Positions 9,035 through 16,348 of a stretch of DNA of 54,304 nt are shown here, one piece after another. The notes under the pieces are model-generated. The model made no database searches and had not been told where the DNA came from. It saw nothing but the letters and a program-made list of their open reading frames with translations. The first letter of the stretch is position 1. Each line of letters begins with the position of its first letter. The translations under genes were made by a program, and so were the position numbers. Location of the stretch: positions 1-54,304 of the forward strand of contig JAPEKQ010000017.1 of NCBI GenBank assembly GCA_029990205.1, in the 5' to 3' direction. Source of the DNA: a bacterium (GTDB lineage Bacteria > Joyebacterota > Joyebacteria > Joyebacterales > Joyebacteraceae).

Positions 9035-9063
9035 CTGAAGGTGAGATCCGGGGCGCGAAGCTC

Positions 9064-9083
9064 CGGACTCGGACGGGAGTCCG
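9064..9083 (+). other. Intercistronic hairpin before the TusA-like gene
   Basis: A 6-bp stem (CGGACT/AGTCCG) with an 8-nt loop lies in the 63-nt gap between the first receptor gene and the TusA-like gene. It could be an RNA-processing or stability element. Confidence 0.35.
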
Positions 9084-9097
9084 AAAGGAGCAGTACG

Positions 9098-9322
9098 ATG
9101 GCTACGCACACAATGGACACGACGGGAATGAAGTGCCCCCAGCCGGTTCTCAAGCTTGCGGTGGCGGCGTCCGACGTCAACACCGGCGACATCGTCGAGA
9201 TCACCGGCGACTGCCCCACGTTCGAGAAGGACCTGAGGGCATGGTGCGACCGGATGCACAAGGTGTGTCTGGCCGTCAGAGACGAGGGTGAAGGCAAGCA
9301 GACGATCCAGATCCAGTTCTAG
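9098..9322 (+). CDS. TusA-family sulfur carrier protein
   Basis: This 74-aa protein is a complete TusA/SirA-family member, with the MKCPQPVLKL motif that carries the active cysteine of the CPxP signature. TusA proteins receive sulfane sulfur as a persulfide and pass it to tRNA-thiolation, molybdenum-cofactor or dissimilatory sulfur pathways. Three further cysteines (GDCPTF, RAWCDR, KVCLAV) are unusual for the family and might respond to redox. AAAGGAG precedes the ATG at 9098. Its place between two receptor genes, downstream of hdrA-mvhD, suggests a sulfur or thiol-redox link to the signalling system. Confidence 0.88.
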   Translation: MATHTMDTTGMKCPQPVLKLAVAASDVNTGDIVEITGDCPTFEKDLRAWCDRMHKVCLAVRDEGEGKQTIQIQF

Positions 9323-9333
9323 GACGCGCGAGA

Positions 9334-9352
9334 GACCGGCGGAGCGCCGGTC
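9334..9352 (+). other. Intercistronic hairpin between the TusA-like gene and the second receptor
   Basis: A perfect 7-bp stem (GACCGGC/GCCGGTC) with a 5-nt loop follows the TusA-like stop. No T tract follows, so partial attenuation or mRNA stabilisation is more likely than termination. Confidence 0.4.
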
Positions 9353-9385
9353 GCGGTCGTAGAGCGCAAACCGATAGGGGCGACC

Positions 9386-10849
9386 ATGGCCATCCGGCTT
9401 GTGCCGACTCGCGGGTCATCGACGTGGCTTGTCGTGCTCGCGTGCGCGGTCCTTGGAGCAGGCGCCTTCCTGATGCTGGGAACCGGCGCACTGACACCTC
9501 CCGTTCACGCCGCGGTGACGGCCGTACTCATCGCGGCCGTGGGCGTGTTGTGGACGAAAGACACACGAACGCGCCGCTCGATCGCTGAGCTGACGACGGG
9601 CGTCCGCGAGTGCGGAACCGTACTCACCCAGATCGAGCAGGGTGATCCGTCGGCGCGCGTCGAGATTACCTCGGAGAACCCGCTCGTCGCAGAGCTCATC
9701 TCCGGCGTCAACGGCGCCGCGGCGGGCGTTGCATCGCTGGTCGAGGACGCTCACGAGATCGCCATCGGTCTCGCGGAGTCCTTCGGTGTCATCGGTATGT
9801 TGAATGCCGGCGACCTCTCGGCCAGAACGAGCGAGGGCTCGAGCGCCGAGATCGTCGCAGCGCTCGGTGGTTCGATCAACTCGATGGCCGATTCACTCAG
9901 CGCGCTGGTCGGAGGTATCCGCAGCAGCGCCGGTGAGGTCTCCTGCGCATCGACCGAGATCCTCGAGGCCTCTCAGCGTGACGCGTCCGCGTCGGCCGAG
10001 CAGGCGGCGCAGATCTCGCAGGTCGCGGCCGCCGGACGTGAGCTGGCGGCGACGGCGAGACAGGTCTCGGAGCACAGCAGAGCGATCGCCGACACATCGA
10101 ACACCAGCTTCGACGCGATCCGCTCGGGTATTACGGTTGCCGACGACGCGGTGGCCGGGATGCACGGAATCCAGGAGTCTGTCTGCTCGACGGCCCGGAA
10201 GATCGAAGGGCTGGGCGAGAGCTCGCAGGCGATCACGGAGATCGTGACGCTGATCGAGGATATCGCCGATCAGACGACGCTTCTGTCGCTTAACGCCGCC
10301 ATCGAGGCCGCGCGCGCCGGGGAGGCCGGAAAGGGCTTCGCCGTCGTGGCCGAGGCGATCGGCAAGCTGGCGGAGAGAACATCGCGCTCCACACGGGAGA
10401 TCTCCGAACTCATCGGCGGCATTCAGCAGCAGACGTCGGCGTGCGTGATGAGCATGGAGGACTCCACGAAGGAGACGGAGCGAGGCGTCGAACTCGTCAA
10501 GGAGGCCGGTGAGCGGCTTCAGCAGATCGAGACCACGTTCAGCGATGTCGTGGCGGCGGCCGAGCAGATCTCTCTCTCGAGTCAGCAGCAGGAGTCGGCG
10601 AGCGAGGAGATCTCGACGAGCATGTCGAGCGTCGACGGGGCCGTGAAGGAGTCCGCGGCGGCGGCGGCGCAGGTGGCCGCGGCGGCTGAGCAGCTGGCGC
10701 GTCTCGCGACGCAGCTGACGTCATCGGTCCAGGTCTTCAGACTGGCCGGCAGCGAACCGTTCACCGCGTGCGCGGAGGACCCGATCACCGACAGCCTCAT
10801 CCAGGAAGCACAGGCTGAGGGAACCCAGGGAGCGCGGTTGGAGAACTGA
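9386..10849 (+). CDS. Methyl-accepting chemotaxis protein 2, no periplasmic sensor
   Basis: This 487-aa receptor is a shorter paralogue of the first. Two N-terminal hydrophobic segments (about 11-33 and 36-53) are joined by a few residues. A HAMP-like region with the same [16 protein letters not shown] and [19 protein letters not shown] blocks follows, then a signalling hairpin nearly identical to that of receptor 1 ([18 protein letters not shown]). It lacks the first HAMP segment and the acidic tail of receptor 1. It has no extracytoplasmic domain and no CheR/CheB tether. Receptors this similar probably arose by duplication around the TusA-like gene and may form mixed trimers. Confidence 0.9.
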   Translation: MAIRLVPTRGSSTWLVVLACAVLGAGAFLMLGTGALTPPVHAAVTAVLIAAVGVLWTKDTRTRRSIAELTTGVRECGTVLTQIEQGDPSARVEITSENPLVAELISGVNGAAAGVASLVEDAHEIAIGLAESFGVIGMLNAGDLSARTSEGSSAEIVAALGGSINSMADSLSALVGGIRSSAGEVSCASTEILEASQRDASASAEQAAQISQVAAAGRELAATARQVSEHSRAIADTSNTSFDAIRSGITVADDAVAGMHGIQESVCSTARKIEGLGESSQAITEIVTLIEDIADQTTLLSLNAAIEAARAGEAGKGFAVVAEAIGKLAERTSRSTREISELIGGIQQQTSACVMSMEDSTKETERGVELVKEAGERLQQIETTFSDVVAAAEQISLSSQQQESASEEISTSMSSVDGAVKESAAAAAQVAAAAEQLARLATQLTSSVQVFRLAGSEPFTACAEDPITDSLIQEAQAEGTQGARLEN

Positions 10850-10882
10850 CCGGACCTGATGGTCGGGATGGAGTGATACACG

Positions 10883-11371
10883 ATGCCTGCGATGTTCGAT
10901 AAGGGCGCGTTCATGGCGCGCTTCAAGGAGGAGACGGCGGAGCACCTCGCCAATCTCGAGCGCGATCTGCTGCGTCTCGAGGGCGGGCCGCCGGACAAGA
11001 CCCTCGTCGAGGACATGATGCGTGAGGCGCACACGATGAAGGGTGCGGCCAGCATGATGGAGCTCGGCGAGATCGCGACACTCTCACACGATTTCGAGGA
11101 CTCGCTTCTCGGGATGACGACCGACGGCAAGACGCCGGACGGCGCGTCCTTTGAGGTGCTCTTCGGGATGCTCGATTCGCTGTCGACGATGCTCGCCCAG
11201 AGCGTCGGCGCCGTGGAAGCGGGCGCTGAAGGTGACGGCAGCGCGGTCGAGGATCCGGGTGAGAAGCGGAGTCAGGCCGCGGCTCAGACACCGCCGCCGA
11301 TGGTCTGTGCGCACAACATGACTCCCGCGGAGTCGGGGGTCACCGGCGCGCAGAAGCGTCGCGCGTCGTGA
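10883..11371 (+). CDS. cheA: CheA histidine kinase, N-terminal Hpt (P1) part ending at an in-frame TGA
   Basis: The first 162 codons of cheA encode the P1 phosphotransfer domain. The phospho-accepting histidine lies in REAHTMKGAASMM (His50). The frame then meets TGA at 11369-11371 in the linker, but the same frame continues past it (RADSAGAPAAAEAG, then VRVGIAKIDELVNLVGELVI) into the dimerisation and kinase domains. No frame change is needed, so the interruption is a single nonsense codon. The TGA is followed by C, a weak termination context in bacteria. Possible explanations are mutation (for example CGA to TGA), sequencing error, readthrough, or a naturally split kinase. Confidence 0.8.
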   Translation: MPAMFDKGAFMARFKEETAEHLANLERDLLRLEGGPPDKTLVEDMMREAHTMKGAASMMELGEIATLSHDFEDSLLGMTTDGKTPDGASFEVLFGMLDSLSTMLAQSVGAVEAGAEGDGSAVEDPGEKRSQAAAQTPPPMVCAHNMTPAESGVTGAQKRRAS

Positions 11372-11455
11372 CGCGCGGACAGCGCTGGCGCTCCTGCGGC
11401 CGCCGAGGCCGGTTCCAGTTCGGTCCGCGTCGGCATCGCGAAGATCGACGAACTC

Positions 11456-13054
11456 GTGAACCTCGTCGGCGAGCTGGTCATCGGCAAGACGCGGCTCGAC
11501 GAGCGTCTGTCCAGGATCGAGGAGGTGGCAAGCGCATCCAGAGGATCCGAGGAGCAGGGTTCGATCGAGGGTGTGGGTCAGCTCATCGACGAACTCAGAC
11601 GAGCGGCGGACTCGCTCTCCTTCACGATCTCTCAGACACAGAGCAGCGTGATGGAGGTCCGGATGCTCCCGCTCCAGACGGTGTTCAGCCGCTTCCCGAG
11701 GGCCGTGCGTGACCTGGCTCGCGAGGAGGGGAAGTCGGTGCGTCTCGAGATGAGCGGCGAGGAGACGGAGCTCGACAAGACACTGCTCGAGCGCGTCCGC
11801 GATCCGCTCATGCACATATTCCGGAACGCAGTCGGGCACGGGATCGAGTCGCCTCTGGAGAGAGAGGAACTCGGGAAGAGCCCGACGGGGATGATCGCGC
11901 TCCGCGCGTACTGCCGCGGTTCGCAGGTCATCATCGAGGTCCAGGACGACGGCCGCGGGATCGACAGCGAGGCAGTTCGCGCAGCGGCCATCCGGAACGG
12001 GCTTCTGACGGACTCCGACGTGTCCCGCATGACCGACTCGCAGGTTCTGGATCTCCTGTTCGAGCCGGGCTTCAGCACGAACAGCGGGGTGACGGAACTC
12101 AGCGGCAGAGGAGTGGGGTTGGACGTCGTCAAGGCCGATATCTCCAGGCTCAAGGGGCAGATCGAGATCAGTTCCGAGCCTGGCTCGGGCACGACGTTCA
12201 CGCTCAGGCTCCCGCTGACGCTGGCCATCACCTCGGCTCTCTACGTGGAGATCGGCAACGATACGTATGCGCTCCCGCTCGACAACATCGAAGAGACCAT
12301 TCGCGTCGAGCGCGACAGCGTCAAGAGGATCCAGGGGAGAGACGCCATCAGTGTCAGGGACGAGATCATCCCGCTCGCCGCGCTTCGCGACGCACTCGGG
12401 ATCGGGTCGGACGTCGTCGCGACGTCGCCCGAGTCGACGCCCGTGGTCATCGTCAAGTCCGGTGGGAGCAAGCTGGCGCTCGGCGTCGACGCGCTCAGCG
12501 GACGTCTGGACGTTGTGGCGAAGAGTCTCGGAACGCACCTGTCACACGTCAAGCACGTCGCGGGGGCCACGCTCTCCGGCGACGGCAAGGTGATCCCGAT
12601 CCTCGATATCCCATCGATCGTGCGCGATGCGGCGGACATCCGCCGTGAGCAGCTGGTCGAGGCGGTCGGCGATTCCTGTTCCGGCAGCCGTGGGAAGGTC
12701 CTCGTCGTCGAGGACTCCGTGATCACTCGCGACCTCGAACGCTCGATCCTGCAGGCTGCGAACTACGATGTTGAGGTCGCGGCCGACGGAGTGGAGGCGC
12801 TGAACAAGCTTTCCGAGAGCGCCTTCGATCTCGTGATGACCGATGTCTCGATGCCACGAATGGGCGGGGTCGAACTCATCGGCAGAATGCGGGCGGACGA
12901 GAGACTGAGTGCCATCCCCGTGATCATCATCTCCTCCCAGGACCGCGAGGAGGACAAGCGGCGCGGGCTCGAGGTCGGCGCCAACGCGTATCTGGGCAAG
13001 AACAGCTTCGACCAGATGCAGCTTCTGGACACGGTGCAGAGACTGGTGGGGTGA
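11456..13054 (+). CDS. cheA: CheA histidine kinase, dimerisation/ATPase/CheW-like part with C-terminal receiver
   Basis: This continues cheA in the same frame after the TGA at 11369-11371; the first usable internal start is GTG 11456, already inside the dimerisation helix. Domains in order are P3 dimerisation, the HATPase with N box HIFRNAVGHGIE, G1 box DDGRGID and G2 box SGRGVGLDVVK, the CheW-like regulatory domain, and a receiver (KVLVVEDS, TDVSMP with its Asp, AYLGK with its Lys). The N box has Gly (GGG codon) where CheA usually has Asp (RNAxDHG). There is no good ribosome binding site at 11456, and a start here would cut P3, which argues against a true split gene. The hybrid CheA-receiver layout is common in alternative-function chemosensory systems. 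Confidence 0.82.
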   Translation: MNLVGELVIGKTRLDERLSRIEEVASASRGSEEQGSIEGVGQLIDELRRAADSLSFTISQTQSSVMEVRMLPLQTVFSRFPRAVRDLAREEGKSVRLEMSGEETELDKTLLERVRDPLMHIFRNAVGHGIESPLEREELGKSPTGMIALRAYCRGSQVIIEVQDDGRGIDSEAVRAAAIRNGLLTDSDVSRMTDSQVLDLLFEPGFSTNSGVTELSGRGVGLDVVKADISRLKGQIEISSEPGSGTTFTLRLPLTLAITSALYVEIGNDTYALPLDNIEETIRVERDSVKRIQGRDAISVRDEIIPLAALRDALGIGSDVVATSPESTPVVIVKSGGSKLALGVDALSGRLDVVAKSLGTHLSHVKHVAGATLSGDGKVIPILDIPSIVRDAADIRREQLVEAVGDSCSGSRGKVLVVEDSVITRDLERSILQAANYDVEVAADGVEALNKLSESAFDLVMTDVSMPRMGGVELIGRMRADERLSAIPVIIISSQDREEDKRRGLEVGANAYLGKNSFDQMQLLDTVQRLVG

Positions 13055-14106
13055 TGGAGCCTGTGAACAGCGATATCAGTGAGGTTCGGGTCCTTGTTGT
13101 CGAGGACTGCGGGTGGCGACGCGATGCGACGCGGAAGGCTCTCGAGAGTCTTCCGGGGATCAACGTGGTCGCGCTCGTGGGGACCGGCGAGGACGCCGTG
13201 CGAACGGCGCTCGAACTGGGACCGGCCGTCATCACGATGGGCGTGGAGATGGCGGAACTCGGTGGTCTTGCCGCGATCGAGGAGATCATGGCGCGTTGCC
13301 CGACTCCGATCGTGATCGTCGGATCGGAGAAGAAGGCGCCGGAGGGGTTCGGCGTGGACGCGCTGCGTCGCGGTGCGCTGGACCTCGTTGCCGCGAGGAC
13401 GGCATCGGGGCTCGACGCCGATCTGCTGATCTCGCGCGTGCGCATCTGCGCGCGGGTCGCCGTCATCACGCATCCGCGGAGCCGCAGACTGAACGCCGAC
13501 GCTCGAAGCCTCGTCAACGCCCGCGACTACCAGGTTGTGGGTGTCGCCGTCTCGACCGGCGGTCCGCCGGCACTGCAGACGATTCTCTCGCGGCTGCCTG
13601 CCACGTTCCCGGTGCCGGTCATCGTGGTGCAGCATATCCCGAAGGGCTTCAGTGAGGGACTGACCAGCTTTCTCGACGCGAACTGTCGCATGAGCGTCGT
13701 CGAGGCCGTGGACGGCCAGAGGCTCGAGCCGGGTGTGGTCTACGTCGCTCCCGCCGGGTATCACGTCACGGTCACGAGGCACCACCGAATCGAGCTGCTC
13801 GAGTCCGGTTTTGAGGAGTGTCAGCACAAGCCGTCGGCCGACGTCATGCTCCGTTCGCTCGCCGACGTCTACGGCTCCAGGGCGGTCGGCATCATCATGA
13901 CCGGCATGGGGCGCGACGGCGTCGACGGAATCCGCGCGATCCGCGAGGCGGGCGGGCTGACGATCGCGCAGGACGAGGAGTCATCGCTCATCTACGGAAT
14001 GAACAAGGTCGCGACCGAGGCCGGCTGGGTCCGGGACGTCGTGGCACTCAAGGATCTCGCCGGGCGACTGATCTCGCTCTGGGGTGATAGCGCTCAGGGG
14101 GGATGA
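13054..14106 (+). CDS. cheB: CheB methylesterase with degenerate receiver domain
   Basis: CheB removes methyl groups from receptors. The C-terminal catalytic domain is intact: Ser167 in VSTGGPPAL, His194 in VQHIPKGF and Asp288 in MTGMGRDGVDG. The N-terminal receiver is degenerate. The phospho-acceptor Asp is Gly63 (codon GGC at 13240-13242, one base from GAC), the following conserved Pro is Ala, and the acidic pocket reads VVEDCGW. The esterase would then not be switched on by phosphorylation from CheA. The ATG at 13054 overlaps the cheA stop (TGATG); a GTG at 13051 is also possible. Confidence 0.9.
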   Translation: MEPVNSDISEVRVLVVEDCGWRRDATRKALESLPGINVVALVGTGEDAVRTALELGPAVITMGVEMAELGGLAAIEEIMARCPTPIVIVGSEKKAPEGFGVDALRRGALDLVAARTASGLDADLLISRVRICARVAVITHPRSRRLNADARSLVNARDYQVVGVAVSTGGPPALQTILSRLPATFPVPVIVVQHIPKGFSEGLTSFLDANCRMSVVEAVDGQRLEPGVVYVAPAGYHVTVTRHHRIELLESGFEECQHKPSADVMLRSLADVYGSRAVGIIMTGMGRDGVDGIRAIREAGGLTIAQDEESSLIYGMNKVATEAGWVRDVVALKDLAGRLISLWGDSAQGG

Positions 14107-14513
14107 TGCCGCTCCGCATACTTGTCGTTGAGGACAGCCCGACGATCCTCGCCATCAAGCAGGCCATCCTCGAGTCCGCCGGGTACGAGACGGTGCCGGC
14201 GTGCGATGCGATCGAGGGTGTCCAGCTGCTCCGGGAGCAGTCGATGGATCTGATCCTGCTCGATGTCCATCTGCCCGACATGAACGGGTACCAGATCTGC
14301 CGACTCCTGAAGAACGACGACGACTACATGGACATCCCGATCATCATGGCCTCAGCGGCCGACACGGAGAAGAAGGATGAGTTCTGGAGTGTCCAGACCG
14401 GGGCGGATGCCTACCTCGTAGAACCGTTCGAACCGCAGGAACTCATCGGTCTCGTGGAGCGCTTGACGACAGCGGGACCCGGCGCCGGTGCACGGGCGGG
14501 AGGAGCACGATGA
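14103..14513 (+). CDS. Stand-alone response regulator receiver (CheY-like)
   Basis: This 136-aa single-domain receiver starts in a 4-nt ATGA overlap with cheB. The acidic pair (VVEDSPT) and the phospho-acceptor Asp (ILLDVHLPDMNG) are present. The switch Ser/Thr is Ser in IIMASA. The usual Lys before Pro in loop 5 is Glu (YLVEPFEP), an unusual change because this Lys contacts the phosphoryl group. A short Gly/Ala-rich tail follows. It is probably the output or phosphate sink of the CheA hybrid and overlaps the diguanylate cyclase gene by 4 nt. Confidence 0.88.
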   Translation: MMPLRILVVEDSPTILAIKQAILESAGYETVPACDAIEGVQLLREQSMDLILLDVHLPDMNGYQICRLLKNDDDYMDIPIIMASAADTEKKDEFWSVQTGADAYLVEPFEPQELIGLVERLTTAGPGAGARAGGAR

Positions 14514-16159
14514 CGGATAGTACGCATCTCGGCTCCACCGGAGGCTCGGTGAATCCGAACGATGATCGCGACCTGCGGATCGCCGAACTCGAGAAGGCGC
14601 TCAAGCGCTCCGAGATCGCGATGGAGATCGTCTCGCAGACGAACAGCCTTCTGGACAGAGAGCTGTTCAAGTCCACGATCGTCGCGAAGGTCGGAGAGAT
14701 TGCCGCTGACATTCTCGACTACGACCGCATGGCCAATCGCGTGCTCGAGCTGATCGGTCGCGTCGTCGATTACGACATCGCGGGGCTCCTGCTTCTTCAG
14801 TCCTCGAGACCGCCGCTCGGTCTCCGCGTGTGCAGGCACGCCGAGGGCCGGCTGGCCGACTCGTTCGCGGCGAGCATCCTTGCCGCCGTGACCGACGAGA
14901 CCGACCGGGCCATCGCCGAGGTTGAGTGTCGACGTTCGGTCCTCTCGTGTGAGCTGGCGGACGGTGGGGAACGCGCGCTCTCCGGCGACATTCGGATCAG
15001 GTCGTTCCACTGCAGTGTGCTGCGCGTGGGTGACGACATTCTGGGGATGCTGGCGATCGGGAGCGCCGTTCCGGATGCCTTCGGAAGCGGCGAGATCGAG
15101 AGTTTCGAGTTGATCGCGTCCCAGTCGTCGATCGTGGTCGACGACGCGGCGCGGCACGAGGCTCTCGCCGTCTCGCGGCGGCGCATTGAGGAGCTCCATG
15201 ACACGGCTCGCACGCTCGAGGGCTGCGAGACCGCGGACGCCGCGTTCGGGACCACGATGGAGGCACTCCAGGGAATGCTCGACTCGGTCGACTGCTACAT
15301 CGATGTCGTCGAAGAGGACAGTCTTGTCTGCAGAGCCACCACGCTGAACACGGAAGAGGACGAGCCTCCCGACGTGCCTCTTGCGTACGGCGGCGTCGAG
15401 GTCGAGGCGCTCCACCACGACGAGACGATCGCCTTTGACTCCGCGGGCGATGTGCCAGAACAGAGGGCTGCCGGCGGGTTCAGGTCCGGTCTGGCTGTGC
15501 CCATCGGTGACGACGCGGTGATGCTGGTCCTGTCCAGCCTCAGCCGCGTCGACGATGACGACAGCGTCCGGCTCGTCGAGCTGCTCTCCGGCCACACTGC
15601 CGAGGCCGTCGAGCGGATCAGGCTCCGGGATGAGCTGCGCGAGCAGGCGATCCACGATCCTCTCACCGGCGCGTACAACCGGCGCCACTTCGAAGAGGTC
15701 ATGATCGTCGAGAGCGCGCGCGCCAGGAGATCCGGGGAGGCCATCGGGTTCCTCATGATCGACGTGGACAGCTTCAAACAGATCAATGACAACCACGGTC
15801 ACGACGTGGGTGACCGTGTCCTCGTCGGGATCGTCGGGGTGCTCAGAGCTTCGACGCGCGACGCCGACCTCGTGGTCCGATCGGGCGGCGACGAGTTCAT
15901 CGTCGTGATGCCGGGCATCGGCGCGAGTCTCGATGTTCCGCGAGACCGCGTGACGAAGTCCATGGAGGCCTGGAACGACACGAGCGGACTCGGCTTCCGC
16001 GTCGGTCTCTCCATCGGATGTATGCGGTGGGACCCGACGACGGGCGACACGATCGAGGATTCGCTCAAGCAGGCCGACGACAGGATGTACGAGGAGAAGA
16101 AGCGCCGGAAGGCCGGTCGCGACGAGGGTGACCGCCGGACCGACTCCTTCACCTGCTAG
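14510..16159 (+). CDS. GAF-containing diguanylate cyclase (GGDEF)
   Basis: This protein makes cyclic di-GMP. The 549 aa comprise a short coiled-coil start (about 20-60), one or two GAF-like sensor regions (roughly 60-380) and a C-terminal GGDEF domain (about 385-535). The catalytic SGGDEF is intact (459-463), and an RDAD inhibitory I-site lies exactly five residues before it, so product feedback is expected. It starts in an ATGA overlap with the receiver gene. As the last gene of the operon, it suggests the chemosensory system controls c-di-GMP level rather than, or as well as, flagellar rotation. Confidence 0.92.
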   Translation: MTDSTHLGSTGGSVNPNDDRDLRIAELEKALKRSEIAMEIVSQTNSLLDRELFKSTIVAKVGEIAADILDYDRMANRVLELIGRVVDYDIAGLLLLQSSRPPLGLRVCRHAEGRLADSFAASILAAVTDETDRAIAEVECRRSVLSCELADGGERALSGDIRIRSFHCSVLRVGDDILGMLAIGSAVPDAFGSGEIESFELIASQSSIVVDDAARHEALAVSRRRIEELHDTARTLEGCETADAAFGTTMEALQGMLDSVDCYIDVVEEDSLVCRATTLNTEEDEPPDVPLAYGGVEVEALHHDETIAFDSAGDVPEQRAAGGFRSGLAVPIGDDAVMLVLSSLSRVDDDDSVRLVELLSGHTAEAVERIRLRDELREQAIHDPLTGAYNRRHFEEVMIVESARARRSGEAIGFLMIDVDSFKQINDNHGHDVGDRVLVGIVGVLRASTRDADLVVRSGGDEFIVVMPGIGASLDVPRDRVTKSMEAWNDTSGLGFRVGLSIGCMRWDPTTGDTIEDSLKQADDRMYEEKKRRKAGRDEGDRRTDSFTC

Positions 16160-16195
16160 CGGGCGTGCCCCGTCCCGGGGGCCCGTGCGGCGTCC

Positions 16196-16274
16196 GCATG
16201 CCGTCCGCGCCCATATGCCATCCGCGCCCGCATGCCGTCCGCACCCACACGCCATCTTCGCCCACAAGCCATCC
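16196..16274. repeat. 17-bp imperfect tandem repeat (about 4.6 copies)
   Basis: Units start at 16196, 16213, 16230, 16247 and 16264 (the last is partial) and follow the pattern RYAYGCCRTCCGCRCCC. The period is not a multiple of three and no gene covers it. It lies between the diguanylate cyclase stop and the ABC ATPase start. The lack of unique spacers rules out a CRISPR array. It may be a variable-number repeat or a set of protein-binding sites. Confidence 0.75.
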
Positions 16275-16348
16275 ACTGAAACACGTCTGGACCTTCCCGT
16301 GTCATATGCGGTGCGATACACCCACGCCTTTGACACGGGGGGGAACCC

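Noticed and set aside
10883-13054. TGA recoded as a sense codon genome-wide
   Set aside because: Many clearly complete genes here end in TGA in the right place (hdrA, mvhD, cheB, ruvC, dapL overlap), so TGA is a normal stop.
16196-16274. CRISPR array
   Set aside because: Units are contiguous with no unique spacers, only 17 bp long, and there are no cas genes.
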